A DNA stretch of 40,986 nt from Bryobacteraceae bacterium (GTDB taxonomy: Bacteria > Acidobacteriota > Terriglobia > Bryobacterales > Bryobacteraceae): positions 1 to 40,986 of the forward strand of contig JAICLJ010000022.1 of the NCBI GenBank assembly GCA_025927575.1, in the 5' to 3' direction. Positions 25,073 to 32,426 of this stretch are shown here, piece after piece. The notes below the pieces were generated by a model. It made no database searches. It was not told the origin of the DNA and worked only from the letters and a program-made list of their open reading frames with translations. The position numbers and the translations under genes are program-made. Every line of letters starts with the position of its first letter. The stretch's first letter is position 1.

Positions 25073-25938
25073 ATCGAATCTGGTGGTGGCTGGTGGACGT
25101 CCTATCCCGCGCACTCGACCCCGACGAACGGGCAGCGGTGCTCGGCGATTTCTCAGAGTCGCACGAGCCCGCCCCTCAGGCGCTGCGCAATCTGCTCGGA
25201 CTAGTCGTCCGGCGGCAGGCAGTGTTGTGGAAGAATTGGCGGCCCTGGCTGGCTCTCGTAGGGGTGGTCGGCATACTCGGCCCGAAGCTGCTTCACATAT
25301 CCGGCACGCTGTTGTTCCCGGTCTATATGGATCTTCGGACATACCGGCAACACGGCGTGCTCTACGGGACCGGTCTGAATACTCATGAGGAAGCCGCGGT
25401 ACTTCTCTGCCAGGGACTAGCGCTACTCGTGTGGTCCTGGACGGGCGGCTTTGTGCTCGGCTCGCTGTCGCGAAGGACTATCTGGGTCTCCGGATCGCTA
25501 TATTTTCTTTTCGGGCTGCTGCCGTTGCTGTTACTGCTACGATCGCTAATCCTGTTTCCACGGCAATTTCTGGGTCTGATCTATCGCCGCCAAGGATCGA
25601 TTTTGCTGCTATTGACTTTGCTCACCGTTCTGGCGGCGACGCTATTGTTAGTTCCCGCGATCTCGGGGGTGCGCCACGGCCTCCGTAGGCTGGCGCTTAG
25701 TGTTCCTCAAGCCGGCGCATTAGCTACCGCGACCCTGGCCTTGATAGCGGCGGCGACCTGGACTGGCGGTTGGCCGCATGCGGCAGTTATTCGCTGGAGC
25801 GGCGGAACCTGGGACCCGAGCGCCGGCTGGCAAGATCGTCTGCTCACGTTCGCGATTGTCAGTTGGCCGGCCGGATATCTGCTCGCCACCGCAATCTTCC
25901 GGCGAGACAAGACGGCCGCGCATAAGAGGAGCGCTTAA
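25069..25938 (+). CDS. PadR-coupled multi-pass membrane protein of unknown function
   Basis: 289 residues. A short N-terminal amphipathic region (MNRIWWWLVDVLSRALDPDERAAVLGDFSESHE) resembles the cytoplasmic N-terminus of PadR-associated permease-like proteins. About six to seven hydrophobic segments follow, at roughly 63-85, 108-130, 137-165, 172-195, 210-230 and 255-280. I see no transporter motif and cannot name a substrate. The start overlaps padR by 4 bp, and the stop lies 2 nt before the tlpA-like gene, so the three form one operon. Confidence 0.75.
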   Translation: MNRIWWWLVDVLSRALDPDERAAVLGDFSESHEPAPQALRNLLGLVVRRQAVLWKNWRPWLALVGVVGILGPKLLHISGTLLFPVYMDLRTYRQHGVLYGTGLNTHEEAAVLLCQGLALLVWSWTGGFVLGSLSRRTIWVSGSLYFLFGLLPLLLLLRSLILFPRQFLGLIYRRQGSILLLLTLLTVLAATLLLVPAISGVRHGLRRLALSVPQAGALATATLALIAAATWTGGWPHAAVIRWSGGTWDPSAGWQDRLLTFAIVSWPAGYLLATAIFRRDKTAAHKRSA

Positions 25939-25940
25939 CC

Positions 25941-26471
25941 ATGAAGGTCTTTGTAATTCTGACGATGAGTTTAGGCGCGATTTTCGTTGCCGGCCAAGCA
26001 TCCAACGCTGCCGGTCAACCAGGCGCTCGTGCGGTGCTGCAACCAAACGCGGTTCGCAAGCCCGCACCGGATTTCACGCTGAGCGATGTTTCCGGCGTGA
26101 CGGCGAAGCTTGTGGATTACCGCGGCAAAGTCGTTCTGCTTGATTTCTGGGCGACTTGGTGCGGCGGATGCAAAGAGGAGATTCCCTGGTTTTCGGAGTT
26201 TCAGCGAACATACGGCGGAAAGGATTTCGCCGTAGTCGGCGTTTCGCTGGACGATGGCGGTTGGAACGTTGTCAAACCGTTTCTCGCTCGCGCCAACATT
26301 CCTTACGGGATATTACTCGGCGACGAGGCAACTGCCCAGAAGTACGGAATCCAACCGATGCCCGATACATTTCTCATCGACCGAAAAGGAAGAGTGGCAG
26401 CGGCCTACGCCGGAGTGGTGGACAAAGCCAATATCGAGGCTAACATCAAGGCGGTTCTGTCTCAACGTTAG
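25941..26471 (+). CDS. TlpA/ResA-like thiol-disulfide oxidoreductase
   Basis: A 176-residue exported thioredoxin-fold protein. The signal peptide covers about residues 1-24 (VFVILTMSLGAIFVAGQASNA). The redoxin domain has APDFTLSDVSG, VVLLDFWATWCGGCKEE with the redox pair C74-GG-C77, VVGVSLDDGG and the cis-Pro region IQPMPDTFLIDRKG. CGGC is less common than CPPC or CEPC and may shift the redox potential. It probably reduces disulfides in the periplasm, for example in cytochrome c maturation, but no ccm gene is near. It is third in the padR operon. Confidence 0.9.
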   Translation: MKVFVILTMSLGAIFVAGQASNAAGQPGARAVLQPNAVRKPAPDFTLSDVSGVTAKLVDYRGKVVLLDFWATWCGGCKEEIPWFSEFQRTYGGKDFAVVGVSLDDGGWNVVKPFLARANIPYGILLGDEATAQKYGIQPMPDTFLIDRKGRVAAAYAGVVDKANIEANIKAVLSQR

Positions 26472-26854
26472 CCTAGTTTCTGGCGGCCAACTATAGTGAC
26501 CGCTCCCCCTGGTCGCGGCTCAGTAAGCAATTCGCTGCGTCTGAGCCGCGCCGGCGGGAAGCGGGTTCAGGCATTCGGAAGGTTTGGATAGCAGAGACTC
26601 GCGCATACTTCGTAAGGCTGCTACCATGGCACGTCGATGCTATTCGATTGCGTTGTCACTCGGTTCCCCAATGAGCATTTTGGACCTGGCAGTCCGGTCA
26701 AAATAGTTCCGCCATGCAGCCGGCTCGAAGCTCCTGGAACTACCGGCTCAGATGTGCGCAAACAGCAGATGCCAGTTGGCTCATTCATCGCCAGACACAT
26801 ACTCCCCGAATGGATTGACGGGCGACGGCGATGGCCGCGGCGTGATTTCGGCAC
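26472..26854 (+). other. 383-nt region upstream of nhaA
   Basis: The gap holds the inverted repeat at 26514-26550 and little else that I can support. A 73-codon frame (26637-26858) overlaps the nhaA start as ATGA, but its translation looks like non-coding DNA, and a minus-strand frame covers the same bases. There is no Shine-Dalgarno sequence before nhaA. A weak stem AGCCGG...CCGGCT surrounds about 19 nt near 26717-26747. The long leader could hold a cation-responsive RNA, as is known upstream of some nhaA genes, but I do not recognise the consensus. Confidence 0.3.
26514..26550. repeat. Inverted repeat, terminator-like, after the tlpA-like gene
   Basis: CGCGGCTCA (26514-26522) and TGAGCCGCG (26542-26550) form a perfect 9-bp stem around a 19-nt loop. 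There is no T tract. The core GAGCCGCG is shared with the paired repeats at 17843-17924, so it may belong to the same dispersed family. Confidence 0.5.
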
Positions 26855-28201
26855 ATGAAAGCCCGGCAAAAAGGCTTCGAGCGAATTCCGCCTGCTCCGG
26901 TGATTCGCATCATCCAGCCCTTTCAGGCGTTTGCCGAGAACAAGGCCGCGGGCGGCATTCTCCTTTTGGTCTGCACAGCGGCGGCGCTCGCTTGGGCAAA
27001 TTCCCCCTGGGCTTCGTCGTACACCGCGCTCTGGCACACTGATTTAACGATAAGCGTGGGTGGCGCAGGGTTGCGCCATGATTTGCATTTCTGGGTCAAC
27101 GATCTGCTCATGGCCATCTTCTTCTTCCTGGTTGGATTGGAAATCAAACGGGAAGTGCTGGTCGGCGAGTTGGCCTCTGTACGCCAAGCCATCCTGCCGA
27201 TTGTGGCCGCGGCGGGAGGGGTTGCCATTCCCGCGATTCTCTACTCGCTTGTAAATGCCGGCGGACCCGGCGCCCATGGCTGGGGTATTCCAATGGCGAC
27301 CGACATCGCGTTTGCGCTCGGCGTCATGGCGCTCCTGGGCGACCGCGTGCCCACTGCGCTGAAGGTATTTCTTACCGCGCTTGCGATTGTCGACGATATC
27401 GCAGCGGTAGTTGTGATTGCGCTGTTCTACACCACTGAGATTTCCTGGAGCGCATTAGGCGTTGCGGCGCTTTGCCTGGGAGTTCTCGTCACGATGAACC
27501 GCCTCGGCGCCCGCCACCCGCTCACCTATGCAATGCTTGGCGCAATTCTCTGGCTTGCGGTGTTGGCGTCGGGTGTTCATCCCACTATTGCCGGTATTGC
27601 GCTTGCGATGACGATCCCCTCGCGCACGCCACTCGACTCCCGGCAGTTCGTGCTGCGCGGCCGGCGCGTTCTCGACCACTTTGAACAAGCCGCCGAATCG
27701 GAGCGAAGCCTGATGAACGATGAACAGCAACAGGCCGCGCTTCTTGCATTGGAAGAAGCTTGTGAGAAGGTACAGCCACCGCTTCATCGCATGGAACGCG
27801 CGCTGCATCCATGGGTGACGTTTCTCATCATGCCCTTGTTTGCGCTTGCGAACGCGGGAGTCCCGCTCGGCGGAGATGTTGCCGGCGCGCTCTTGCAACC
27901 GGTGGCGCTTGGCGTTTTGCTCGGTTTGGTCGTGGGCAAGCCTCTCGGCATCACGCTAGCGTGCTGGCTTACGGTGCGGACGCGGGTCGCGTCTCTGCCG
28001 TCCGGTATCACCTGGCGTCACATCCACGCCGCATCCTGGCTCGGGGGAATCGGTTTCACTATGTCTTTGTTTGTGGCTGGCCTGGCCTTTAACGAGGAGT
28101 CGCTTCTCACGATGGCAAAGCTCGGCATTCTGTCAGCCTCTCTGATTGCCGGGATTGTCGGAGCTATGCTTCTTGCCCGCCAGCGACCCGCAGCGTCATA
28201 A
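26855..28201 (+). CDS. nhaA: Na+/H+ antiporter NhaA
   Basis: A 448-residue inner-membrane antiporter that exports Na+ or Li+ in exchange for protons. Twelve membrane segments are expected. The transport pair is D180-D181 in TALAIVDDIAAVVVIALFYT, equivalent to E. coli D163-D164, and D150 (ATDIAFALG) matches D133. Other family stretches are FWVNDLLMAIFFFLVGLEIKRE, GVHPTIAGIALAM, HPWVTFLIMPLFALANAGV and SWLGGIGFTMSLFVAGLAF. A polar insert at about 265-300 between the central helices is larger than in E. coli. The N-terminus is about 20 residues longer than E. coli NhaA; no nearby alternative start has a better ribosome site. Confidence 0.95.
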   Translation: MKARQKGFERIPPAPVIRIIQPFQAFAENKAAGGILLLVCTAAALAWANSPWASSYTALWHTDLTISVGGAGLRHDLHFWVNDLLMAIFFFLVGLEIKREVLVGELASVRQAILPIVAAAGGVAIPAILYSLVNAGGPGAHGWGIPMATDIAFALGVMALLGDRVPTALKVFLTALAIVDDIAAVVVIALFYTTEISWSALGVAALCLGVLVTMNRLGARHPLTYAMLGAILWLAVLASGVHPTIAGIALAMTIPSRTPLDSRQFVLRGRRVLDHFEQAAESERSLMNDEQQQAALLALEEACEKVQPPLHRMERALHPWVTFLIMPLFALANAGVPLGGDVAGALLQPVALGVLLGLVVGKPLGITLACWLTVRTRVASLPSGITWRHIHAASWLGGIGFTMSLFVAGLAFNEESLLTMAKLGILSASLIAGIVGAMLLARQRPAAS

Positions 28202-28255
28202 CGCTGCCTCTCCATTGGAAGTTTTCGTTGTGAAGTGCGATAGCATAACGAATCC

Positions 28256-29089
28256 ATGCGTTACTTTCTATTACTCGGACTCATTGCACTTCCACTTCTC
28301 GCGCAAAACAAGCGCGTGTTCATCATCACGGATGCGGAAGGAGTTGCCGGCGTGTGCCGCCAGGAGCAAACTGATCCTAAAGATCCGGAACTGCGCCAAC
28401 TCCTGACGGGCGAAATCAATGCGGCTGTCGAGGGATTCTTCGATGGAGGCGCAAGCGAAGTTTTCGTATGGGATGGACACGATGGAAGCGAAACCCTTTC
28501 CGCATTGACGATTGATCCACGAGCAAAGCTCGTCATGGGCAGGCTCGAATCCACCATGCTGATGGAGCGCCGCTTCGCTGCCGTCGCCTTTGTCGGCCAG
28601 CATCCGCGGGCCAATTCGCGCGGCGGTGTAATGGCGCACAGCTACAGCTCGTTAGGCATTCAGAATCTGCTGATGAACGGCAAACCCGTCGGGGAGGTGG
28701 AAACAAGGACCGCGCTTGCAGGCTGGTTCGATACCCCGGTCATCTTCCTGAGCGGCGATCAGATCGCGGCCGAGCAACTGCGCGCCATTGTGCCTGACGC
28801 CGAAACGGCCGTCGTGAAGGAGGGACTGGACAACTATGCTTGCATTTCGCTCTCAGCCGAAGCCGCGCGGAAACTGATTCGCGAGGGCGCCAAAAACTCG
28901 ATGAGCAAATTGGGGCATATTAAGCCCTATAAGCTCAGCGGGCCGGTGACGTTTCAGATTGAATACACCAGCCGCCACGCGTTGCGCCAGGGTGCCGACT
29001 CGGGCCCTGGCGAGGAGGTGGTGGATGCTCGAACCATCCGGTTCCATGGCAAGGATTTTCTGGAAGCGTGGAAGCGGACGCCCCTTTAG
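28256..29089 (+). CDS. Secreted M55-family D-aminopeptidase (DppA-like)
   Basis: A 277-residue zinc peptidase. The signal peptide is RYFLLLGLIALPLLAQ. Metal ligands by analogy with DppA are D26 and E28 (ITDAEGVAG), H75 (WDGHDG), H116 (FVGQHPRAN) and E147 (VGEVETR), with catalytic H128 (VMAHSY). DppA cleaves D-Ala peptides; an exported version could recycle peptidoglycan or environmental D-amino-acid peptides. It follows nhaA by 54 nt on the same strand and is convergent with the phospholipase-like gene. Confidence 0.9.
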   Translation: MRYFLLLGLIALPLLAQNKRVFIITDAEGVAGVCRQEQTDPKDPELRQLLTGEINAAVEGFFDGGASEVFVWDGHDGSETLSALTIDPRAKLVMGRLESTMLMERRFAAVAFVGQHPRANSRGGVMAHSYSSLGIQNLLMNGKPVGEVETRTALAGWFDTPVIFLSGDQIAAEQLRAIVPDAETAVVKEGLDNYACISLSAEAARKLIREGAKNSMSKLGHIKPYKLSGPVTFQIEYTSRHALRQGADSGPGEEVVDARTIRFHGKDFLEAWKRTPL

Positions 29090-29129
29090 TGGCGCGCTGT
29101 GCCCGTCATAGCACAAATTCGACGAGCGC

Positions 29130-30446
29130 CTATTCCGTTGAGCTATTAGCAGCTCCTTCATTTGGAGTTTCTGCCGGCGCCGTCGCTTCCAGTTTCTTCA
29201 GCTCAGCCTGTACTTTCTCCCACTTCCTCCGATGCTTCTTGGTCGTAATGGGAGCATTCGGATCGGAGTAGTAGTCGAGGATGTTCTGGCGCAATTCAAC
29301 GGGAATCGGCAGCACCGATTTGTCGTCGGTGACCTTCGATAGCAGCTTTGCGTACGTCTTGTCGGTGAGCACATACCCGCCAGGGCGCACGCCTCCTCCT
29401 GTATCGAGATCGCGGTTCGCGAGATCGAGTTCGCCATGTGGGTCATTCCCAGCGCGAGCGAGCAGAGTGCGAAATACCGTGACACTGCGATTCATGCTGT
29501 TGATGTAAAGATCTTCCGTCACCGGCGTCGGCGCCTGGATTGAGAGCGTCTTCAGAAAGCCGACTTTCGGGATGATGCGGATGACGACAGCCACCACATG
29601 TCCGGTGAAACCCGGCGAGCGATACCTGCTACTCCAATTCTTCCGGTAATCCGCTTTCTCGATACTTGATAGAAACTGTGCGCGCCTCGCGTTAGGAATT
29701 TCCTGCGGGAGGTCGTTGCAAAGTATCACGACTGTTCCCCTGGCAAACAGCGGCAGAAGTTTTCTGACCGCATAGCGGTAACTCTCGATCGCTGAGCGTT
29801 GCGGGCCGAGAATATCGCGCACCCTCAGCCCGTAGGTTGCAAAGAATGCCCGGTCGAGCAGTGAGCGGGAGACCCGAAATCCGATGTGTTTATGGTATGC
29901 GTCCGGGGCGTATCGCTTCTGGCAAATCTGCGCAATATCAAGCCCGAATTCGACGCGTATGTGGTCGTGAGGAGCGTCCTCATAGGTAACCACCGGCCCG
30001 TACTTTTTCGCGAGTTTGGGAAACGTTAGGGCAGTTCCCGGGTTAATCGCCGCCGAGTGGCCAATGGAATCGCCCACGTAATGCGACAGGGCTCCAATCG
30101 CGAAAGCGTATTCGTCTACGGTTTTCGCGTCGTGCAGCAGGGCCATCATAAAATCGCCGGTCCGCACGTAATGGGTGAGGTCGCTGAAGATCTTTTTGCC
30201 GAACGGGTAATATCCGAGGTCCTGAATGACGCAGCCTCCGTAGGCGTAAGCATGCGCCTCTTCGAGTTCCGCCTCCGTTGTGTGGGGAAACCGCTTCAGC
30301 AACAGTGGGCGAATGGAATCGTTCCAAGTCAGATCGATAAGCTCCTCGTGGGTGAAAACAGCGTAGCCGTATGAGGGCCGAACGAACACGAGCGTTAGGA
30401 GACACATAAGCAGAGTTCCTAACGCTCTAGCGTTGGTTTGTTTCAC
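29130..30446 (-). CDS. Secreted zinc-dependent phospholipase C/S1-P1-like protein
   Basis: 438 residues with a signal peptide (GTLLMCLLTLVFVRPSYGYA). The mature N-terminus has FTHEELIDLTW, and the region at about 110-135 reads FAIGALSHYVGDSIGHSAAIN; the spaced His and Asp residues fit the zinc-dependent phospholipase C fold. Later parts (EKADYRKNWSSRYRSPGF, a Lys/Glu-rich C-terminal helix) have no motif I can name. Start: GTG with GGAGGAC just upstream on the minus strand. The substrate is unproven. Confidence 0.82.
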   Translation of the reverse strand: MKQTNARALGTLLMCLLTLVFVRPSYGYAVFTHEELIDLTWNDSIRPLLLKRFPHTTEAELEEAHAYAYGGCVIQDLGYYPFGKKIFSDLTHYVRTGDFMMALLHDAKTVDEYAFAIGALSHYVGDSIGHSAAINPGTALTFPKLAKKYGPVVTYEDAPHDHIRVEFGLDIAQICQKRYAPDAYHKHIGFRVSRSLLDRAFFATYGLRVRDILGPQRSAIESYRYAVRKLLPLFARGTVVILCNDLPQEIPNARRAQFLSSIEKADYRKNWSSRYRSPGFTGHVVAVVIRIIPKVGFLKTLSIQAPTPVTEDLYINSMNRSVTVFRTLLARAGNDPHGELDLANRDLDTGGGVRPGGYVLTDKTYAKLLSKVTDDKSVLPIPVELRQNILDYYSDPNAPITTKKHRRKWEKVQAELKKLEATAPAETPNEGAANSSTE

Positions 30447-30554
30447 CGTCCTCCGATCGCTCTCCCTGAACTATAGACGCCCGTCGGAGATGATCTTCAA
30501 CATTAAATCAAGGCGGTAAAGATACGGCGCATCCACGCGGAATCGCCTGAAGCG

Positions 30555-32165
30555 TCAAACACCCCAGCTATAGTCTTCCACCAACGCATCGCGCTGTTCG
30601 TCTTTTCCTTGCAAGCGGATCAGTTCGAGGCGCAGCGCGTCTACCAGCGCATACCAGCTTGCCGCGATGACGTTGTCGGAAATACCCACCGTCGTCCAAC
30701 TATGTTCGTGATCGGACCATTCAACCAGTACCCGAACCTTCGATTCGGTACCGCCTTTCGCGCCGAGCACCCGAACCTTGTAATCGACCAGCCGGACGTC
30801 GGAGATGGCCGGATAGCGTGCCGAGAGGCACTGGCGAAGGCAAACGTCAAGCGCGTTCACAGGACCTTGGCCGGTTGCGGTGGCCGAATGAACGTTACCG
30901 TTCACCCGAAGCACAACGTTGGCGGTCGTCACGGTTTCGTCTTCCGCGACGAGCTTGGTATTCACTTCATAGCTGACAACATCGAAGGGGTGGAACGAGG
31001 GATTAGCGGCTTGACGCACAAGCAGCTCGAAGGTGCCTTCGGCCGCTTCAAAATCATAGCCGAGATATTCCATGTGCTTAACGCGCTCCAGCAGTTGGCG
31101 AGTATCGGTTTCTCCTAGGCGGTCGGTCAGACCGTGCTGCTGTAATTTATAAGCGATATTGCTGCGGCCGGACAGGTCGCTGAGTAGCACGCGCTGCCGG
31201 TTGCCGACCGCCTCGGGATGAACGTGTTCGTACGTCGTCGAATCTTTCAACACGGCGCTCACGTGAATGCCGCCCTTGTGCGCGAAGGCGCTCTGGCCGA
31301 CGAACGGCTGGTCCCGGCGCGGCGGCAGATTCGCTAGTTCAGCTACGTAGCGCGCGAGATCGGTCAGGTTTTCCAGGTTCTCGCGGCCCACGGTTGTATG
31401 GCCAAGCTTCAACTCGAGATCCGCGATCACCGAGCACAGATTAGTATTGCCGCAGCGCTCGCCATAACCGTTGATACAGCCCTGGACATGCGTAACGCCC
31501 GCCTCGACAGCGACGAGCGTATTTGCTATCGCGACATCCGAATCGTTGTGAGCATGAATGCCCAGAATTCCGTCAAATCGCCGGCGTACTTCGGCAACGA
31601 TCTCCTGGAGACGCATCGGCAGCGTTCCGCCGTTCGTGTCGCACAGGCAAAGCACGTCAGCCCCCGACATTTTCGCGGCTTCAAGCGTTCGCAGGGCAAA
31701 GTCCGGATTCGCCTGGTAGCCATCGAAAAAATGCTCCGCGTCGTAGATGACCTCGCGCCCATGCGACTTAAGGTACGACACGGTTTCGGCGATCAACTTC
31801 CGGTTTTCTTCCTCGGTGATCCCCAGCGCTCGGTGTACGTGGAAATCCCAGGATTTTCCGAAGATGGAGATCGTCTGGGTTTCCGCGGCGAGCAGCGCGG
31901 CCACGCTCGGATCTTTGTCGACGGGATACTTAGCAAACCGCGTGGCGCCGAATGCCGTCAACTTGGCGTGTTTTAGATTCAAACTCTTAGCGCGCGCGAA
32001 GAACTCTTTGTCCCTCGGATTCGAACCGGGCCAGCCGCCTTCGATATAGTCGATGCCGAAATTGTCGAGTTTCTCCGCAATCAGGAGTTTGTCCTCAACC
32101 GAAAAGGAGACAGACTCTCCCTGAGTGCCGTCCCGCAGCGTCGTATCGAAAGTATAAATCTTCAT
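30555..32165 (-). CDS. cimA: (R)-Citramalate synthase (threonine-independent isoleucine pathway)
   Basis: A 536-residue homologue of isopropylmalate synthase that condenses acetyl-CoA with pyruvate to citramalate, leading to 2-oxobutyrate and isoleucine. The HMGL-like barrel has FDTTLRDGTQGE (residues 6-17), GIDYIEGGWPGSNP, the metal motif GIHAHNDSDVAIAN and GCINGYGERCGNTNL; the linker has AFAHKGGIHVSAV. The C-terminal LeuA-type allosteric domain follows. Sequence style (GGWPG, FGKSWDFHV) fits the long CimA type rather than LeuA. The ORF runs 20 codons further up, but MKIYTFDTTLRDG is the family start, and the upstream part overlaps the attenuator. Regulation by that attenuator and by the C-terminal domain is likely. 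Confidence 0.93.
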   Translation of the reverse strand: MKIYTFDTTLRDGTQGESVSFSVEDKLLIAEKLDNFGIDYIEGGWPGSNPRDKEFFARAKSLNLKHAKLTAFGATRFAKYPVDKDPSVAALLAAETQTISIFGKSWDFHVHRALGITEEENRKLIAETVSYLKSHGREVIYDAEHFFDGYQANPDFALRTLEAAKMSGADVLCLCDTNGGTLPMRLQEIVAEVRRRFDGILGIHAHNDSDVAIANTLVAVEAGVTHVQGCINGYGERCGNTNLCSVIADLELKLGHTTVGRENLENLTDLARYVAELANLPPRRDQPFVGQSAFAHKGGIHVSAVLKDSTTYEHVHPEAVGNRQRVLLSDLSGRSNIAYKLQQHGLTDRLGETDTRQLLERVKHMEYLGYDFEAAEGTFELLVRQAANPSFHPFDVVSYEVNTKLVAEDETVTTANVVLRVNGNVHSATATGQGPVNALDVCLRQCLSARYPAISDVRLVDYKVRVLGAKGGTESKVRVLVEWSDHEHSWTTVGISDNVIAASWYALVDALRLELIRLQGKDEQRDALVEDYSWGV

Positions 32166-32197
32166 CTGTGCTCGCCTATCTATCGTCAGTTCGTTCC

Positions 32198-32241
32198 AAA
32201 AACAAAAGGCCACCGGCTGGTTCAACTACCCGCCGATGGCC
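32198..32241 (-). terminator. Intrinsic terminator of the cimA attenuator
   Basis: On the minus strand, GGCCATCGGC (32241-32232) pairs with GCCGGTGGCC (32217-32208), a 10-bp stem with one G-U pair. Three more pairs can form inside (GGT with ACC), and TTTTGTTTTT follows. It lies between the leader peptide stop and the cimA ATG, so it can switch cimA off. A competing arm, CCCGCC at the leader end (32282-32277), can pair with GGCGGG (32234-32229), which overlaps the 5' arm. Confidence 0.85.
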
Positions 32242-32273
32242 TCTTCAGAGAAAAATGCGCGTCCAAAAGAGTC

Positions 32274-32333
32274 TCAGGCGGGGCTGCTAATGCCCGCGCC
32301 GATAATAATGCCGAGTGTAAGGAAAGTCAGCAT
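32274..32333 (-). CDS. Ile/Leu leader peptide of cimA (attenuator)
   Basis: A 19-codon ORF reading MLTFLTLGIIIGAGISSPA, then TGA. Seven of 19 codons specify Leu or Ile, including three Ile in a row. CimA feeds isoleucine synthesis, so the codon content matches the pathway end product, as in ilv and leu operon leaders. The predicted transcript starts about 17 nt upstream; no clear Shine-Dalgarno sequence is visible. Stalling at the Ile codons would leave the CCCGCC segment at the leader end free to form the antiterminator. Confidence 0.78.
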   Translation of the reverse strand: MLTFLTLGIIIGAGISSPA

Positions 32334-32356
32334 TGAGACTAGATGGATCTTTTCTG

Positions 32357-32385
32357 AGTATAGAACAACGCATCGGCGCTTTCAA
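32357..32385 (-). promoter_or_regulatory. Sigma70-type promoter of the cimA leader
   Basis: On the minus strand there is TTGAAA (32385-32380), a 17-nt spacer and TATACT (32362-32357). The same -10 hexamer precedes the aroF leader. The predicted start is near 32350, between the recJ stop and the leader ATG. Confidence 0.65.
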
Positions 32386-32426
32386 ATTAAGTCTTGTTAA
32401 CTTGCAGAAGAAGCCTCGGAATTAAG

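Noticed and set aside
26637..26858. A 73-codon frame overlapping the nhaA start by ATGA
   Set aside because: The overlap would fit translational coupling, but there is no ribosome site, the residue pattern is not convincing, and an equally long minus-strand frame covers the same bases.
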